Source: Bacteroidota bacterium
GTDB taxonomy: Bacteria; Bacteroidota; Bacteroidia; Chitinophagales; Chitinophagaceae
Direction: 5' to 3'
Assembly (NCBI GenBank): GCA_023386555.1
Contig: JAEWJK010000010.1
Location: forward strand, 18,179-82,178
Length of the DNA: 64,000 nucleotides
The notes beneath the pieces were generated by a model. That model was given only the letters and a program-made list of their open reading frames with translations, did no database searches and was not told the DNA's origin. Position numbers and translations under genes: made by a program. Positions 16,858 to 26,810 of the stretch are shown piece after piece; within the stretch, counting starts at the first letter, position 1; every line of letters starts with the position of its first letter.

Positions 16858-17601
16858 CTATTTGATCCTGCCTATTCTCATGCTCACAGGAAATTGAACA
16901 CACAACGTTTCTTTTGTTGGCCAATATTCGCTTAATAATTTTTTAAAGTCATTATTCACAAGACTGGTTCCAAATAATTTCATGTAATGTTGATTAGCAC
17001 TCCATGTTTCCAAATATCCTATCAATTGGTGCATACTCCACTCATATTGCATGTTAAAACCAGGTGCTGGTATTTCTTCAAAAGGAAAAGGAATGGTCTG
17101 ATACTTTTCATCAATACATTTCCGTTCCTTATCCCAGTAGGGTTGAGATTCAGCATAAAAAGATGCTAAAAGATTATTCAAATTTTCGTCTTCTATATTA
17201 AGCATCGAATAACAAAAAGCTGCAATGATAGCTCCTTGTTCAGCTACTCGTTTAACTTCTTTATAAAATGCATCGAATTGAAACCAATGGATAGCTTGTG
17301 AAATTGAAATCAGATTAACGGATTGATCTGCTAAAGTTGAATGTTCAGCTGGCTCATTTTTGTAAACAACATTGGGCAACTGAGTTGCATGACCCAACTG
17401 ATTGTTACTGATATCAGTAGCAAAAACATTTTTGAAGTAAGGGGCCAGTCTAATTGCAGACTGACCATTACCTGTAGCTACATCCCAGGCAAGATCGAAT
17501 TCGTTTACATTGCTTATAATGAACTTATATAATGCATCTGGAAATACTGGTCTGAAGCTGGCATAAGCCTTTGATTGAGCTGAAAAATTGTCTTTTGCCA
17601 T
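16858..17601 (-). CDS. Class I SAM-dependent methyltransferase
   Basis: The 247-residue product (from MAKDNFSAQSKAYASFRP) belongs to the methyltransferase_11/25 type. Motif I is DVATGNGQSA, followed by FATDIS for motif II and a SQAIHWFQFDAF motif common in trans-aconitate or tRNA-type small-molecule methyltransferases. The substrate is unknown. The longer frame would overlap the neighbouring gene and adds a sequence foreign to the family, so the internal ATG at 17601 is chosen. It lies one base after the upstream gene, suggesting an operon of two. Confidence 0.87.
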   Translation of the reverse strand: MAKDNFSAQSKAYASFRPVFPDALYKFIISNVNEFDLAWDVATGNGQSAIRLAPYFKNVFATDISNNQLGHATQLPNVVYKNEPAEHSTLADQSVNLISISQAIHWFQFDAFYKEVKRVAEQGAIIAAFCYSMLNIEDENLNNLLASFYAESQPYWDKERKCIDEKYQTIPFPFEEIPAPGFNMQYEWSMHQLIGYLETWSANQHYMKLFGTSLVNNDFKKLLSEYWPTKETLCVQFPVSMRIGRIK

Positions 17602-17602
17602 T

Positions 17603-18148
17603 TTAGTCTTTACTGCTTCCTCTGAACTGATGAATCGTTTCTTTGAACAATACATTGAAAGTTGTTAGTGAGCCATAGATCATAGTAATGTATTGCTGTA
17701 GATCAACTTTGTCTTCATCCGATAATCCTTTATGAGAATTTATCTTCTGTTCAATCAATCTCAACCTGTCTCTCACCATCACGATCTTGTGAAAGAAAGT
17801 TTCTATTGGAACTTCTTTTGGTTGCAAAGAACCATCGGCAGGCTTTAGTATCATCGTTCCATTGTTCCACTTTCCAGCCATAGGTACAAGCTGTACATCA
17901 TGTAAACGCTGATCAAGAATATTCTCTAAAGCTCTTTCAATATCTGCTAAAGTAATGGAAGAAGAAGCTTCAGCAGTTGCTTCTGTTTTTTCCAATACTT
18001 TTAATTCAAAATCTTTCCCGATACTTCTTGTACCGTTTTGCGATTTAAACCAAATCACATAAAATTCACTGGCTATATCTACTATTACACCTCGTCCAAA
18101 ATGAGGATGTTCTACTCTTGAACCTATTCCTAATGAATGATTATCCAT
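17603..18148 (-). CDS. Protein with N-terminal Tudor/KOW-like domain, function unknown
   Basis: The 181-residue protein opens with GIGSRVEHPHFGRGVIVDI...FYVIWFKSQNGTRSIG. This resembles the small beta-barrel (Tudor/CarD-like, DUF3553) found at the end of PcrA/UvrD helicases and in CarD. A linker and a helical C-terminal half (about 70-181) follow, with no recognised motif. The barrel suggests contact with RNA polymerase or nucleic acid, by inference only. It lies upstream of the methyltransferase gene with one base between the two. Confidence 0.7.
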   Translation of the reverse strand: MDNHSLGIGSRVEHPHFGRGVIVDIASEFYVIWFKSQNGTRSIGKDFELKVLEKTEATAEASSSITLADIERALENILDQRLHDVQLVPMAGKWNNGTMILKPADGSLQPKEVPIETFFHKIVMVRDRLRLIEQKINSHKGLSDEDKVDLQQYITMIYGSLTTFNVLFKETIHQFRGSSKD

Positions 18149-18224
18149 AGACTTTGCAAAGTTGTATGTTTAAAGTTCGAATGGTGCTCAATTGAACTTC
18201 CAAACACTCAATGATTCAAACTGT

Positions 18225-19598
18225 TTATTTATACTCGTATACTACATAACCCCATGCAGGTAAATTCATCTCAACTCCTGCATTGATCTGTTTTGAAGTT
18301 TTATCAAACACATTAACAGCTTCTCCTGCAACAGAAGCATTACCAATTTTAACCGTTTGAGGAGAAGTACTGAGGTTTGTAATCACCAACACTTTTCTCC
18401 CATTATTCATTCGGAGAAATGCATAAATATTATCATCATTATTTGTGTTAAGCCTGGTGAAAGCCGCATTTGCTGCCAAAGCTTCATTACTCTTTCGGAG
18501 ATCAAGTAAGGTTTTATAAAAAGAAGCCCTCTGGTATTTACCAAACTGAATCGGGTTTTTATAAAAGAAGCTGATACTATCTAATACAGGTTCTTCCTGT
18601 CCACTATAAATCAACGGAATACTTTTAGGCAATGTTTGGGTCAGTACCGCAAAAGGTGCATGAATATCGCCTGGCATTGTTTCATAATCTGCTTTGTTCC
18701 AGCTATTCTCATCATGATTACTTGTAAAGAACATTCGCAATGCATTCTTAGCATAAGGCTGCTCTGCAATAAGTACGGTACTATCTAATGCCGATGCTTT
18801 TCTTTCACCTTTAGCTATTCGCTTCATCATGTGAAATGTATTCCATCCATATGTTGCATCAAATCCAACTTCATGCAGCCATGGTTGCTCTGCTTCTGCA
18901 AGCATGAATATGTTTTTAGCTTTTCTCAACTCAGGAATGGCTTTCATATAAAATTCCTTTCCTACCTCACCTGCAACATCTATTCTAAATCCGTCTATAC
19001 CTGTTTCAGTGATCCAGTATTTCATTGCAGCGATCATACTATCACTTAACTGCTGAAAATGTGCACCCTTAAATTCAAGTTTACGAATATCTGTCCAGTC
19101 AGTTTCCAAAGGATGTGTCGGTTCTCCTTTTTCATTTTTCAAATAAAAATTCGGATTGGAAATTAACCATGGATGATCAGCACCTGTATGATTTGGAACC
19201 CAATCTATAATCACTTTAAACCCCATATCATGTGCTTTTTCAACAAGACTTTTCCAATCATTCAACGTTCCAAATTCAGGATTCACTTTCTTATAATCAG
19301 CAATAGCATAATAACTTCCCATTGCACCTTTTCTGTCTTTTACACTTATGGGGTTAATTGGCATAAACCAAAGTGTTTGTACACCCATTTCTTTCAATCG
19401 ATCCAGGTGTTTTGCAAATGCATTAAACGTTCCTTCAGCTGTGTACTGTCGTACATTTACTTCGTAAATATTCCCTTGCATGATCCATGCAGGATGTCCA
19501 TCAATCTGCAGATCATCATTAGTATCTGATGTAATATTCGTTTTACAACTACTAAATGTAAAAGCCAGCAATAAAACCCAAAGGAATATATTTCTCAT
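18225..19598 (-). CDS. GH13 alpha-amylase family lipoprotein
   Basis: The 457-residue product (from MRNIFLW) has a lipoprotein signal peptide ending FTFSSC, so it is anchored on an outer membrane or surface. The GH13 barrel shows region I DWVPNHTG, region II DGFRIDVAGEV (nucleophile Asp), region III MLAEAEQPW (acid Glu) and region IV FTSNHDENSW. A small beta C-terminal domain follows. It probably hydrolyses alpha-1,4-glucans. The start MKPNYC of the longest frame uses TTG, so ATG 19598 is used. It is not next to a SusC/SusD pair. Confidence 0.92.
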   Translation of the reverse strand: MRNIFLWVLLLAFTFSSCKTNITSDTNDDLQIDGHPAWIMQGNIYEVNVRQYTAEGTFNAFAKHLDRLKEMGVQTLWFMPINPISVKDRKGAMGSYYAIADYKKVNPEFGTLNDWKSLVEKAHDMGFKVIIDWVPNHTGADHPWLISNPNFYLKNEKGEPTHPLETDWTDIRKLEFKGAHFQQLSDSMIAAMKYWITETGIDGFRIDVAGEVGKEFYMKAIPELRKAKNIFMLAEAEQPWLHEVGFDATYGWNTFHMMKRIAKGERKASALDSTVLIAEQPYAKNALRMFFTSNHDENSWNKADYETMPGDIHAPFAVLTQTLPKSIPLIYSGQEEPVLDSISFFYKNPIQFGKYQRASFYKTLLDLRKSNEALAANAAFTRLNTNNDDNIYAFLRMNNGRKVLVITNLSTSPQTVKIGNASVAGEAVNVFDKTSKQINAGVEMNLPAWGYVVYEYK

Positions 19599-19722
19599 GG
19601 AACAATAATTTGGTTTCAAAGATATTGATCCTTGCTTTTAGAATTTTCACCGATCATTTTTTGAGGAATTGCTTTTGTAATTGTAGATTATATACTTTGC
19701 ATCCGAATTTACTTTACCCGGG

Positions 19723-20817
19723 ATGAAAGCATTGATTATTGGAGGAGGCATCGCAGGATTAGCTGCAGCAATCACCTTACGAAAAGTAGGTTGGGATGTT
19801 GTGGTGAAAGAGAGAGCAGAACAATTTACAGAAGTAGGTCTTGGGTTTATTATTTTGCCGAATGGATTGGAAGCACTTGACCAGGTGGGTGCAGGTGAAT
19901 ATGTAAGAACAAATGGTAAGATCATCAATGAAGCTATCATCCGAACTCCGGATGGCACAATAATAAAAGATGATAAATTAGATAGTTGTCTTGGCGTTAA
20001 ACGTTCCTCTGTTATTGATTCTCTTAAAAGCTTATTACCCTCGGAAATTATTCATACCGCATCCGAATTTTCGCATTTTGAATATGATGAAACAGGCAAT
20101 GCGATTGCAGCATATTTCAAAAATGATGAACGTGTAGAAGCTGATATTTTCATTGCTGCGGATGGAGCCAATTCAATGATCAGGAAACAACTATTTCCAT
20201 CACACCTGGTAGGTCAAACAAAGATCAAAGAACTGGTAGGCATTGCTGATTTACCCGATATGGTTAAACAATTGAATGGTAAACTTTTAAAAACGCAGTG
20301 TACCGATAAAGGTCTATCTATTGGTCTTTTGCCCTGCAACGATCAGCAGATCATCTGGTATATGCAATTCGATTGCATGAAAAATGATATTGTTGAGTTA
20401 TCCAACGAAAACAAGAAAAAGTTTGCGATGGAGATGTTGAATGGATGGCCTGATCCTATACAATATGTTTTAGAAAATACAGATTACAGCAAATCATTCA
20501 TGTGGTTTACGAAAGACATGCCGGTGCTCCCTTCATTTCATAAAAATAATATTGTACTTATTGGTGATGCAGCACATTTGGTACTTCCTTTTACCAGCCA
20601 GGGAGTAAACAGTGCTTTGCAGGATGCCATTATTCTAGGCAGATTATTGAAAGATGGCAAACACATAGAATCGTTCGATGATGTTTTTACCACTTACCAT
20701 CAATGCAGAAAAGAGATATTGGAAGAATATCACTTGTTCGGAAAAATGATGGCAAACCGTTTCCTCGATCCATTGAATTACAAAAACGAGGAAGTACCCA
20801 TACCTTTGGCTAAATGA
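19723..20817 (+). CDS. FAD-dependent monooxygenase
   Basis: This 364-residue flavoprotein of the group A aromatic hydroxylase (PHBH-like) type has the dinucleotide-binding GGGIAGLAAAITL at the N-terminus. The middle DG motif is IAADGANSMIR, and the second FAD motif is LIGDAAHLVLPFTSQGVNSALQDA. It should add one oxygen to an aromatic or related compound using NAD(P)H. TetX-like or kynurenine-hydroxylase-like activity cannot be told apart. There are no membrane helices. It is followed by a repeat and then an aminotransferase gene, possibly a separate transcript. Confidence 0.9.
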   Translation: MKALIIGGGIAGLAAAITLRKVGWDVVVKERAEQFTEVGLGFIILPNGLEALDQVGAGEYVRTNGKIINEAIIRTPDGTIIKDDKLDSCLGVKRSSVIDSLKSLLPSEIIHTASEFSHFEYDETGNAIAAYFKNDERVEADIFIAADGANSMIRKQLFPSHLVGQTKIKELVGIADLPDMVKQLNGKLLKTQCTDKGLSIGLLPCNDQQIIWYMQFDCMKNDIVELSNENKKKFAMEMLNGWPDPIQYVLENTDYSKSFMWFTKDMPVLPSFHKNNIVLIGDAAHLVLPFTSQGVNSALQDAIILGRLLKDGKHIESFDDVFTTYHQCRKEILEEYHLFGKMMANRFLDPLNYKNEEVPIPLAK

Positions 20818-20845
20818 AGTACGAAATACGAGATACGAAGTACAG
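20816..20845. repeat. ACGAAGTACGA-type repeat
   Basis: GAAGTACGAAATACGAGATA followed by CGAAGTACAG forms the array. The same units occur at 11724-11752 and 58378-58441. The first two bases overlap the stop codon of the monooxygenase gene. Confidence 0.7.
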
Positions 20846-20926
20846 ATCGAAATTGATACATACTTAATTAGCTTCCGCCTTTCTTATTTTTTATTTCTGA
20901 TTTCTCATTGCTTATTTTCATAGTCT

Positions 20927-22099
20927 ATGCATTTCACAGACACAGATATAAACATGCCTGCTCTTCGTCAGAGGGCTTTTAATCTTCGTTGGGCAACTTT
21001 ACCAGAAGATGTTATTCCGTTAACAGCGGCTGACCCCGATTTTAAATGTGCTCCTGAAATTGTAGAAGCAATCAATGCTTATTCTGCAGAAAGAACTTTT
21101 GCATACGGACCTGCAGAAGGATTACCACAGTTTCGTGAAGTGATAGCCAGAACAGTTGGCGAAAGAAAAAATATCAAAACCTCACCTGATTTAGTATTGC
21201 CAGTCGATAGTGCTGCACAGGGAATGTTTGTTATCGCAAAATATTGTTTGCAACCAGGTGATGAAGCAATTGTTTTTGACCCGGTTGATTTTCTTTTCAA
21301 GGCCAGTGTTGAGTCTGCCGGTGCAACAGCAGTGTTATTTCCCATTGATACTGCTACCGGAAAATATGATATCACTTTATTGAGATCATTAATCACGCCT
21401 AAAACAAAAATGCTTTGCATCTGCAATCCTCACAATCCAATTGGCAAAGTATACAGTAAAGCTGAGTTGGAGGAACTAGGGCAAATTGCAGTAGAACATG
21501 ATCTCTGGATAATGAATGATGAAATATGGAGTGATATTGTTTTTCCGCATACAACTTACACTAGCATGGCCTCTCTTTCTCCAGAAATTGCAGAGCGTAC
21601 CTTAACTGTTTATGGTTTTAGTAAGTCTTTTGGGTTAGCAGGATTAAGAGTCGGTTTTATCATTTCTCCCTCAGCAATGGTACATGAAGGTATCATTGAA
21701 ACGTCATTGGTTAAAACAACAGCTTATGGTGTATCTACTGTTTCTCAGGTTGCTGCACAGGCTGCATTTGAGAAATGCTGGTATTGGGTGGATGGATTTC
21801 TTCAACATTTGACCATCAATAAAAATTATGCAGTTGACCGGTTAAATAAAATGCCGGGTGTTTCTTGTCACCAACCCCAGGGATGTTATCTGGTATTCCC
21901 GGATATTACAGCTACAAAAAGATCAGCCACCACTCTAACCGATATTCTTTTAAAAGAAGGAAAAGTTGCCGTTGTTCCTGGTGCTGCAAAATGGTTTGGG
22001 CCTGGTGCTGAAGGGCATTTTCGAATTTGTATTGCTACATCACACAATATATTAAAAGAGGGATTAGACAGGATAGAGAATACTCTTTTGAAGTTGTGA
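20927..22099 (+). CDS. PLP-dependent aminotransferase (class I/II)
   Basis: This 390-residue fold-type I enzyme has ICNPHNPIGKVYS (substrate and PLP phosphate region), MNDEIWSDIVF (cofactor Asp) and the PLP Lys in YGFSKSFGLAGLRVGF. The N-terminal PLTAADPDF pattern and DEIWSDIVF resemble the MalY/PatB C-S lyase branch as well as aspartate-type aminotransferases, so the substrate is undecided. No metabolic operon is evident; the next gene is an M16 peptidase after 121 bases. Confidence 0.88.
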   Translation: MHFTDTDINMPALRQRAFNLRWATLPEDVIPLTAADPDFKCAPEIVEAINAYSAERTFAYGPAEGLPQFREVIARTVGERKNIKTSPDLVLPVDSAAQGMFVIAKYCLQPGDEAIVFDPVDFLFKASVESAGATAVLFPIDTATGKYDITLLRSLITPKTKMLCICNPHNPIGKVYSKAELEELGQIAVEHDLWIMNDEIWSDIVFPHTTYTSMASLSPEIAERTLTVYGFSKSFGLAGLRVGFIISPSAMVHEGIIETSLVKTTAYGVSTVSQVAAQAAFEKCWYWVDGFLQHLTINKNYAVDRLNKMPGVSCHQPQGCYLVFPDITATKRSATTLTDILLKEGKVAVVPGAAKWFGPGAEGHFRICIATSHNILKEGLDRIENTLLKL

Positions 22100-22220
22100 T
22101 TGAATAACGGCAATCAGGCTCATTCTGTCGAAGCCATCTTATCCAAACACCTGCTTTAGAATCAATATATCTGTTTTATATTTATCGTCTCATTTTTAAT
22201 AATCCTTAAACTCGCAGCCT

Positions 22221-25019
22221 ATGTACAGGAAAATCCTTCTGCTAAGTAGTCTACTTATTTTTTTATTACAGGCTGGTACCAGTCAGCCTGCAAAAAAAAT
22301 TCCTACCGATCCAAATATTAAGATCGGGAAATTATCTAACGGACTTACATACTACATCCGTAAAAATGCAGAGCCGAAGAACAGGGCCGAATTAAGACTT
22401 GTTGTAAAAGCAGGCTCTATATTGGAAAATGACAAGCAACTTGGTCTTGCCCATTTCGCAGAACACATGGCTTTTAACGGAACCAAAAACTTTAAAAAAC
22501 AGGAACTGGTTGATTTCCTTGAAAAAAGTGGTGTTCAGTTTGGTGCTGATCTTAATGCTTACACAAGCTTCGATGAAACAGTTTACCAGTTACAACTTCC
22601 AACTGATAGTATGGATGTTTTCAGGAAAGGCTTCCAGGTTTTGGAAGACTGGGCACATAACGTAAGTTTTGAAGATGAAGAGATCGATAAAGAAAGAGGT
22701 GTGGTAATTGAAGAATGGCGTTTAGGCCAGGGTGCACAGGAAAGAATGAGAGCAAAATATTTTCCTGTTCTCTTAAAAGGTTCGCAATATGCCAACAGGC
22801 TTCCTATCGGTACGAAAGAAAATCTTGAAACTTTCAAATATGAAACCATTAAACAGTTTTACAAAGACTGGTACAGACCAGACCTTCAAGCCGTAGTAGC
22901 TGTTGGTGATTTTAATGTAGCCGAAGTGGAAGCACTTATTAAAAAACATTTCGGAAGCATACCTAAAGCAGTGAATCCAAAACCAAGAACCAAGTTTGGT
23001 ATACCTGCTCAAAAAGAAACAAATGTTTCTATTGTTACCGATCCTGAACAACAATACAATATCATCCAGATATTCTATAAACAACCACATATTCCTGAAG
23101 CAGTAACAGATGCTGAATACAAACAATCACTTGTAAGAGAATTGTTCAATGCTATGGTAAGTCAAAGGCTTGAGGAATTGGTTCAATCAGGTGAAGCACC
23201 ATTTGTTTACGCTAATACCAATTATAGCCAATTGATTGGTGATAAAGATGCTTTTTCAATGATTGCTATCACCCAAGACCCTGCTAAAACCAGTGAAGCA
23301 ATTGAAATCTTACTGCAGGAAAACGAAAGAATCAACAGGTTTGGATTTACAAAAGGCGAATTAGACCGAGCAAAAGCAAACATGCTTTCAAATATTGAAA
23401 ATGTGTTTAACGAAAAAGACAAAACACGTTCTGTAAATTATGCTGAAGAATATGTCAGAAACTTCCTGCATAATGAACCTATTCCTGGAATTGAATATGA
23501 ATTCGACTTGTACAAAAGATACATGCCGGAGATAAGTTTGAAAGAAGTGAATGCACTCATCAAAACATGGATAAAACCTACAGACAGAACAGTAGTGATC
23601 ATGGCTCCTGAAAATGGCAAGGAAAAATTACCTACCGAGAAAGATGTATTGTCCATGATGAACATGACCTTTAAAGACATCTTCGCTTATGAAGATAAAA
23701 CGGTAGATGAACCTTTAATCGGTACAACTCCTGCTGCTGGCAAGATCACTAACATGAAGATGGTGCAGGAACTGGAAACTGTAGAACTGGAACTTTCCAA
23801 TGGTGCAAAAGTGATTTTAAAACCTACAGATTTTAAAAATGATGAGATCATTTTCTCTGCAATAAGCAAAGGCGGTACTTCATTAACACCTGAACAGGAT
23901 TTCCCTTCTGCATCAAATGCCTCAGTGGCAGTAATGTATGGTGGTGTGGGAAATTTCGATTTTATGTCTTTACAAAAAGCACTGGCCGGTAAAAATGTAT
24001 ATGTAGCGCCTTCGATCAGCTTATATACAGAAGGATTAACCGGAAGTACCACTCCAAAAGACCTGGAAACAGCTATGCAGCTGATTCATCTTTATTTCAC
24101 TAATCCAAGGAAAGATGAAAACTCATTTAAGGTAGTTCAACAGCAGATGCAGGCTTCATTAGCTAATAAAGACAAGGATCCTAATTCTGTTTTTATGGAC
24201 ACAGTGAGCTATGTAATGGGCAATTATCATCCACGTCGTAAACCTTTCACAATGGAAACATTGAAAGAAATCGACTATAATAAAGCCTATGATATTTACA
24301 AACAGCGTTACGCCAATGCAGGTGATTTCATTTTTACATTCGTCGGAAATTTCAATCCGCAACAGATGATTCCGTTTATAGAAAAGTACATTGCTTCTCT
24401 TCCATCAAACGGACAAACTGAACAATGGCAGGATGTAGGTATTCGTGCCCCTAAAGGAAACATTACAAGAGTAGTTAAGAAAGGTAAAGAAAATAAGGCT
24501 TCGGTAAGATTATTCTTCACTGGTAACACAACTTATTCTGATCTTGAAGAAGCCCAGTTAAACCAATTAACCAGCATTCTTGGAATCAGGTTAAGAGAGG
24601 TTTTAAGAGAGGATCAGGGTGGTGTGTATGGTGTTGGTGTAAGAGGAAGCATCAGCAGAATTCCAAATGACAATTATTCTATCAGCATCAGCTTTGGTTG
24701 TGCTGCCGAGAATGTTGACAAGTTGGTTGATCTGGTTATGGCTGAGATCAATGCACTAAAAGCAAATGGTGCAGCTCAGGTAAACATAGACAAAGTAACA
24801 GCAGAAGACACAAGAGGATTGGAAACACAGTTAAAACAAAATCGTTATTGGCAGTATAATCTTGAGCAGAAATACTTGTATAATGAAGATCCGAAAACCA
24901 TTCTTGAAGATGCAACAAACATTAAAAAGATGACTGTTGAAAGATCAAAAGAAATGGCAAACAAATATTTTAGCATGGAGAACTTTGCAAAAATGATCTT
25001 GTTGCCTGAAGACAAATAA
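22221..25019 (+). CDS. Exported M16-family zinc peptidase
   Basis: The 932-residue protein has a signal peptide (about 1-22) and two insulinase-type halves. The active N-terminal half has the inverted HxxEH zinc motif H78-FA-E81-H82 in LAHFAEHMAFNG, with a further Glu expected near EEDEIDKERGVVIEEW. The second half (about 505-932) is the typical inactive M16 C-terminal domain. This single-chain, pitrilysin-like form is common in Bacteroidota and acts on peptides in the periplasm. A clean terminator follows. Confidence 0.95.
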   Translation: MYRKILLLSSLLIFLLQAGTSQPAKKIPTDPNIKIGKLSNGLTYYIRKNAEPKNRAELRLVVKAGSILENDKQLGLAHFAEHMAFNGTKNFKKQELVDFLEKSGVQFGADLNAYTSFDETVYQLQLPTDSMDVFRKGFQVLEDWAHNVSFEDEEIDKERGVVIEEWRLGQGAQERMRAKYFPVLLKGSQYANRLPIGTKENLETFKYETIKQFYKDWYRPDLQAVVAVGDFNVAEVEALIKKHFGSIPKAVNPKPRTKFGIPAQKETNVSIVTDPEQQYNIIQIFYKQPHIPEAVTDAEYKQSLVRELFNAMVSQRLEELVQSGEAPFVYANTNYSQLIGDKDAFSMIAITQDPAKTSEAIEILLQENERINRFGFTKGELDRAKANMLSNIENVFNEKDKTRSVNYAEEYVRNFLHNEPIPGIEYEFDLYKRYMPEISLKEVNALIKTWIKPTDRTVVIMAPENGKEKLPTEKDVLSMMNMTFKDIFAYEDKTVDEPLIGTTPAAGKITNMKMVQELETVELELSNGAKVILKPTDFKNDEIIFSAISKGGTSLTPEQDFPSASNASVAVMYGGVGNFDFMSLQKALAGKNVYVAPSISLYTEGLTGSTTPKDLETAMQLIHLYFTNPRKDENSFKVVQQQMQASLANKDKDPNSVFMDTVSYVMGNYHPRRKPFTMETLKEIDYNKAYDIYKQRYANAGDFIFTFVGNFNPQQMIPFIEKYIASLPSNGQTEQWQDVGIRAPKGNITRVVKKGKENKASVRLFFTGNTTYSDLEEAQLNQLTSILGIRLREVLREDQGGVYGVGVRGSISRIPNDNYSISISFGCAAENVDKLVDLVMAEINALKANGAAQVNIDKVTAEDTRGLETQLKQNRYWQYNLEQKYLYNEDPKTILEDATNIKKMTVERSKEMANKYFSMENFAKMILLPEDK

Positions 25020-25041
25020 CACTCAATTTCATTCTACTTTT

Positions 25042-25068
25042 AAAGGACAGCTCTGCTGTCCTTTTTTT
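25042..25068 (+). terminator. Terminator of the M16 peptidase gene
   Basis: AAAGGACAGC-TCT-GCTGTCCTTT forms a perfect 10-base stem with a run of seven T. Confidence 0.9.
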
Positions 25069-25274
25069 ATTCAGCCTATAGCAGATCATGGTTTTGCAAT
25101 CATCAGGCATTTTATCCCTGTGACAAACGGAACAACCTATGTTACATAAATATATCATCCAGCGTTATTTCTACAACTTACCCCCTATCCCATTCTGTCA
25201 TTTCTTTGCTTTATTTAGCAGTTTCCATTATTTGCATTACCGATAATGGTAAACAACAAACTATCTTAGCGGCC

Positions 25275-25688
25275 ATGCAAAACAATACACCTGATATTCT
25301 TCTTTGTGCAGAGGATGACCCTGATGATATTGAAATGTTTTGCCAGATGGTGAAGGAGTTAAACAGTAATATCACTGTTATCCATTCACTAAACGGAAAA
25401 CAATTGTTGCACCATCTGCAAGAGCTTACATTGAGCAATACACTGCCATGCCTAATTACGCTTGATATCAATATGCCGGTTATGGATGGCAGAGAAACGC
25501 TTGAACAAATCCGGGCTAATAACAGATGGAAGAATATACCTGTGGTGTTATACACTACTTCACCTCAAATGATCAATGCAGACCTCCAGGCAAAATACAA
25601 TATCAGCATCTTTCAAAAACCTGATAATATGCACGACATAAAAAGTGTGGTAACCAAAATACTTAGTTTGTGCAGAAAGCCTGCTTAG
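25275..25688 (+). CDS. Single-domain response regulator (receiver)
   Basis: The 137-residue product from MQNNTPDILL is a stand-alone receiver of the Rcp1 type often found near phytochrome/PAS kinases. It has the acidic pocket CAEDDPDD, the phospho-acceptor D64 in TLDINMPVMDG, a Thr switch in LYTTSP and the Lys in FQKPDN. There is no output domain. The longest frame begins with TTG 69 bases upstream and adds unrelated sequence, so the internal ATG is chosen. It converges with a PAS gene, with a 4-base overlap of the two stops. Confidence 0.9.
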   Translation: MQNNTPDILLCAEDDPDDIEMFCQMVKELNSNITVIHSLNGKQLLHHLQELTLSNTLPCLITLDINMPVMDGRETLEQIRANNRWKNIPVVLYTTSPQMINADLQAKYNISIFQKPDNMHDIKSVVTKILSLCRKPA

Positions 25689-26071
25689 TCAATTTCATTA
25701 TCCCTAAGCTCTCTTGTTAGTTTGGTAAACCCAACTATATTATCGTCATCATCATGCAATGCAGTAATAAGCACATTACCCCAGAATATGCTGCCGTCTT
25801 TTCTAACTCTTCTTCCTATATGCCTTGCCCTTCCTTCTCTCCTGGCCAGGTCAAGCAATTGTTCCGGCAACCCTGATTGACGATCCTGGGGCAGGTAAAA
25901 TATCCTGAAATTCTGTCCAATGATCTCGTGTTGCTGATAACCTTTTATCTGTTCAACACCCTTATTCCATGAAAGAATGGTTCCATCAATATCCAGTAAA
26001 ACGATGGCATAATCTAATATTTCATTTACCATTCTGCGGTGAAGCTGCTCTAATCTTTCTTTTTTATCCAT
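25685..26071 (-). CDS. Stand-alone PAS-domain protein
   Basis: At 128 residues this is a single PAS fold: AIVLLDIDGTILSWNKGVEQIKGY, EIIGQNFRIFY, a PAC-like WGNVLITALHDDDDNIVGFTKLTRELRD end, and no effector. In most bacteria this PAS/PAC type is the N-terminal part of a histidine kinase, but the reading frame ends cleanly here. It may act as a diffusible sensor or adaptor. It belongs to the 25.3-28.1 kb group of one-domain signalling genes. The divergent gap to the H-NOX gene is 120 bases. Confidence 0.88.
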   Translation of the reverse strand: MDKKERLEQLHRRMVNEILDYAIVLLDIDGTILSWNKGVEQIKGYQQHEIIGQNFRIFYLPQDRQSGLPEQLLDLARREGRARHIGRRVRKDGSIFWGNVLITALHDDDDNIVGFTKLTRELRDNEID

Positions 26072-26191
26072 AGCTATTGGCGGCGAAATTAAGCAGGTTG
26101 TTTAATCAAATTAATTAAAATTATTATATTCATTAAACAGGTTAGAGGCATAGTATTGGTAATATCTCCTGACTTTTATTAAAAGCTTTAG

Positions 26192-26761
26192 ATGTCCCCT
26201 ACCCAAACAAGCGTCCATGGTTCTATATTCTTTCTTTTGAAAAAATATGTGATTACTCATTTCTCTGAAGAAGTGTGGAAACAGTTTCTCACGCAATCTG
26301 GCAAAGACGAAAATTTCGAGTTTGTTATCACTGATGCATACACGTTAGAAGAAATTGACAATATTGTTGAAGCTGCTTCGGCACATACCGGTTTATCTAT
26401 TCATACTTTACAGGAAAGATTTGGTGAATGGCTGGTGCCTGATCTGTTTCAATTTTATTCAACATATCTTAACCCGGAATGGAAAACATGGGAGGTATTG
26501 ATTCATACTGAAAAGGTAATGCATGGTGCCGTCAGACGATTGAACAGTACTGCCAATCCACCGGTATTGCATGTGTCTGATGTAATTGGCAACAAACTTA
26601 TTATCGACTATCATTCAAAAAGAAAAATGGGTAGCCTTGCTGTAGGTATCATTAAAGGGATTGCCCGTTATTATAATGAGCATGAAGTAGTGACCGTAAC
26701 TGCAATGACACCACCCGATGCTGAAAGAGTGCAGGTAAAGGTCACTTTTCTCAATAGATAA
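26192..26761 (+). CDS. H-NOX (heme-NO/O2 binding) sensor protein
   Basis: The 189-residue protein matches the H-NOX fold from end to end. It starts with VHGSIFFLLKKYV near residue 8. H111 in KVMHGAVRRL stands exactly 13 residues before the end of a conserved ANPP, the spacing known for the heme-ligating His of the family. The YxSxR heme-propionate motif is complete as Y140-H-S142-K-R144 (YHSKRKM). It should bind heme and sense NO, or O2; the distal pocket cannot be judged by eye. H-NOX proteins usually regulate a neighbouring histidine kinase or cyclase, and here none is adjacent. The next genes are an unknown protein and a GAF protein on the same strand. Confidence 0.93.
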   Translation: MSPTQTSVHGSIFFLLKKYVITHFSEEVWKQFLTQSGKDENFEFVITDAYTLEEIDNIVEAASAHTGLSIHTLQERFGEWLVPDLFQFYSTYLNPEWKTWEVLIHTEKVMHGAVRRLNSTANPPVLHVSDVIGNKLIIDYHSKRKMGSLAVGIIKGIARYYNEHEVVTVTAMTPPDAERVQVKVTFLNR

Positions 26762-26810
26762 TAATTGAATGGCTTAAAGTTTGCGGTTTTTGCAACAATA
26801 CTAAAGGCTG

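Noticed and set aside
16850..16865. Zero-length gap between mutS and the methyltransferase as an anomaly
   Set aside because: Convergent genes with touching stops are common; both reading frames are complete.
18225..19598. Starch-utilisation (Sus) locus around the GH13 lipoprotein
   Set aside because: No SusC/SusD-like genes are present in the neighbourhood.
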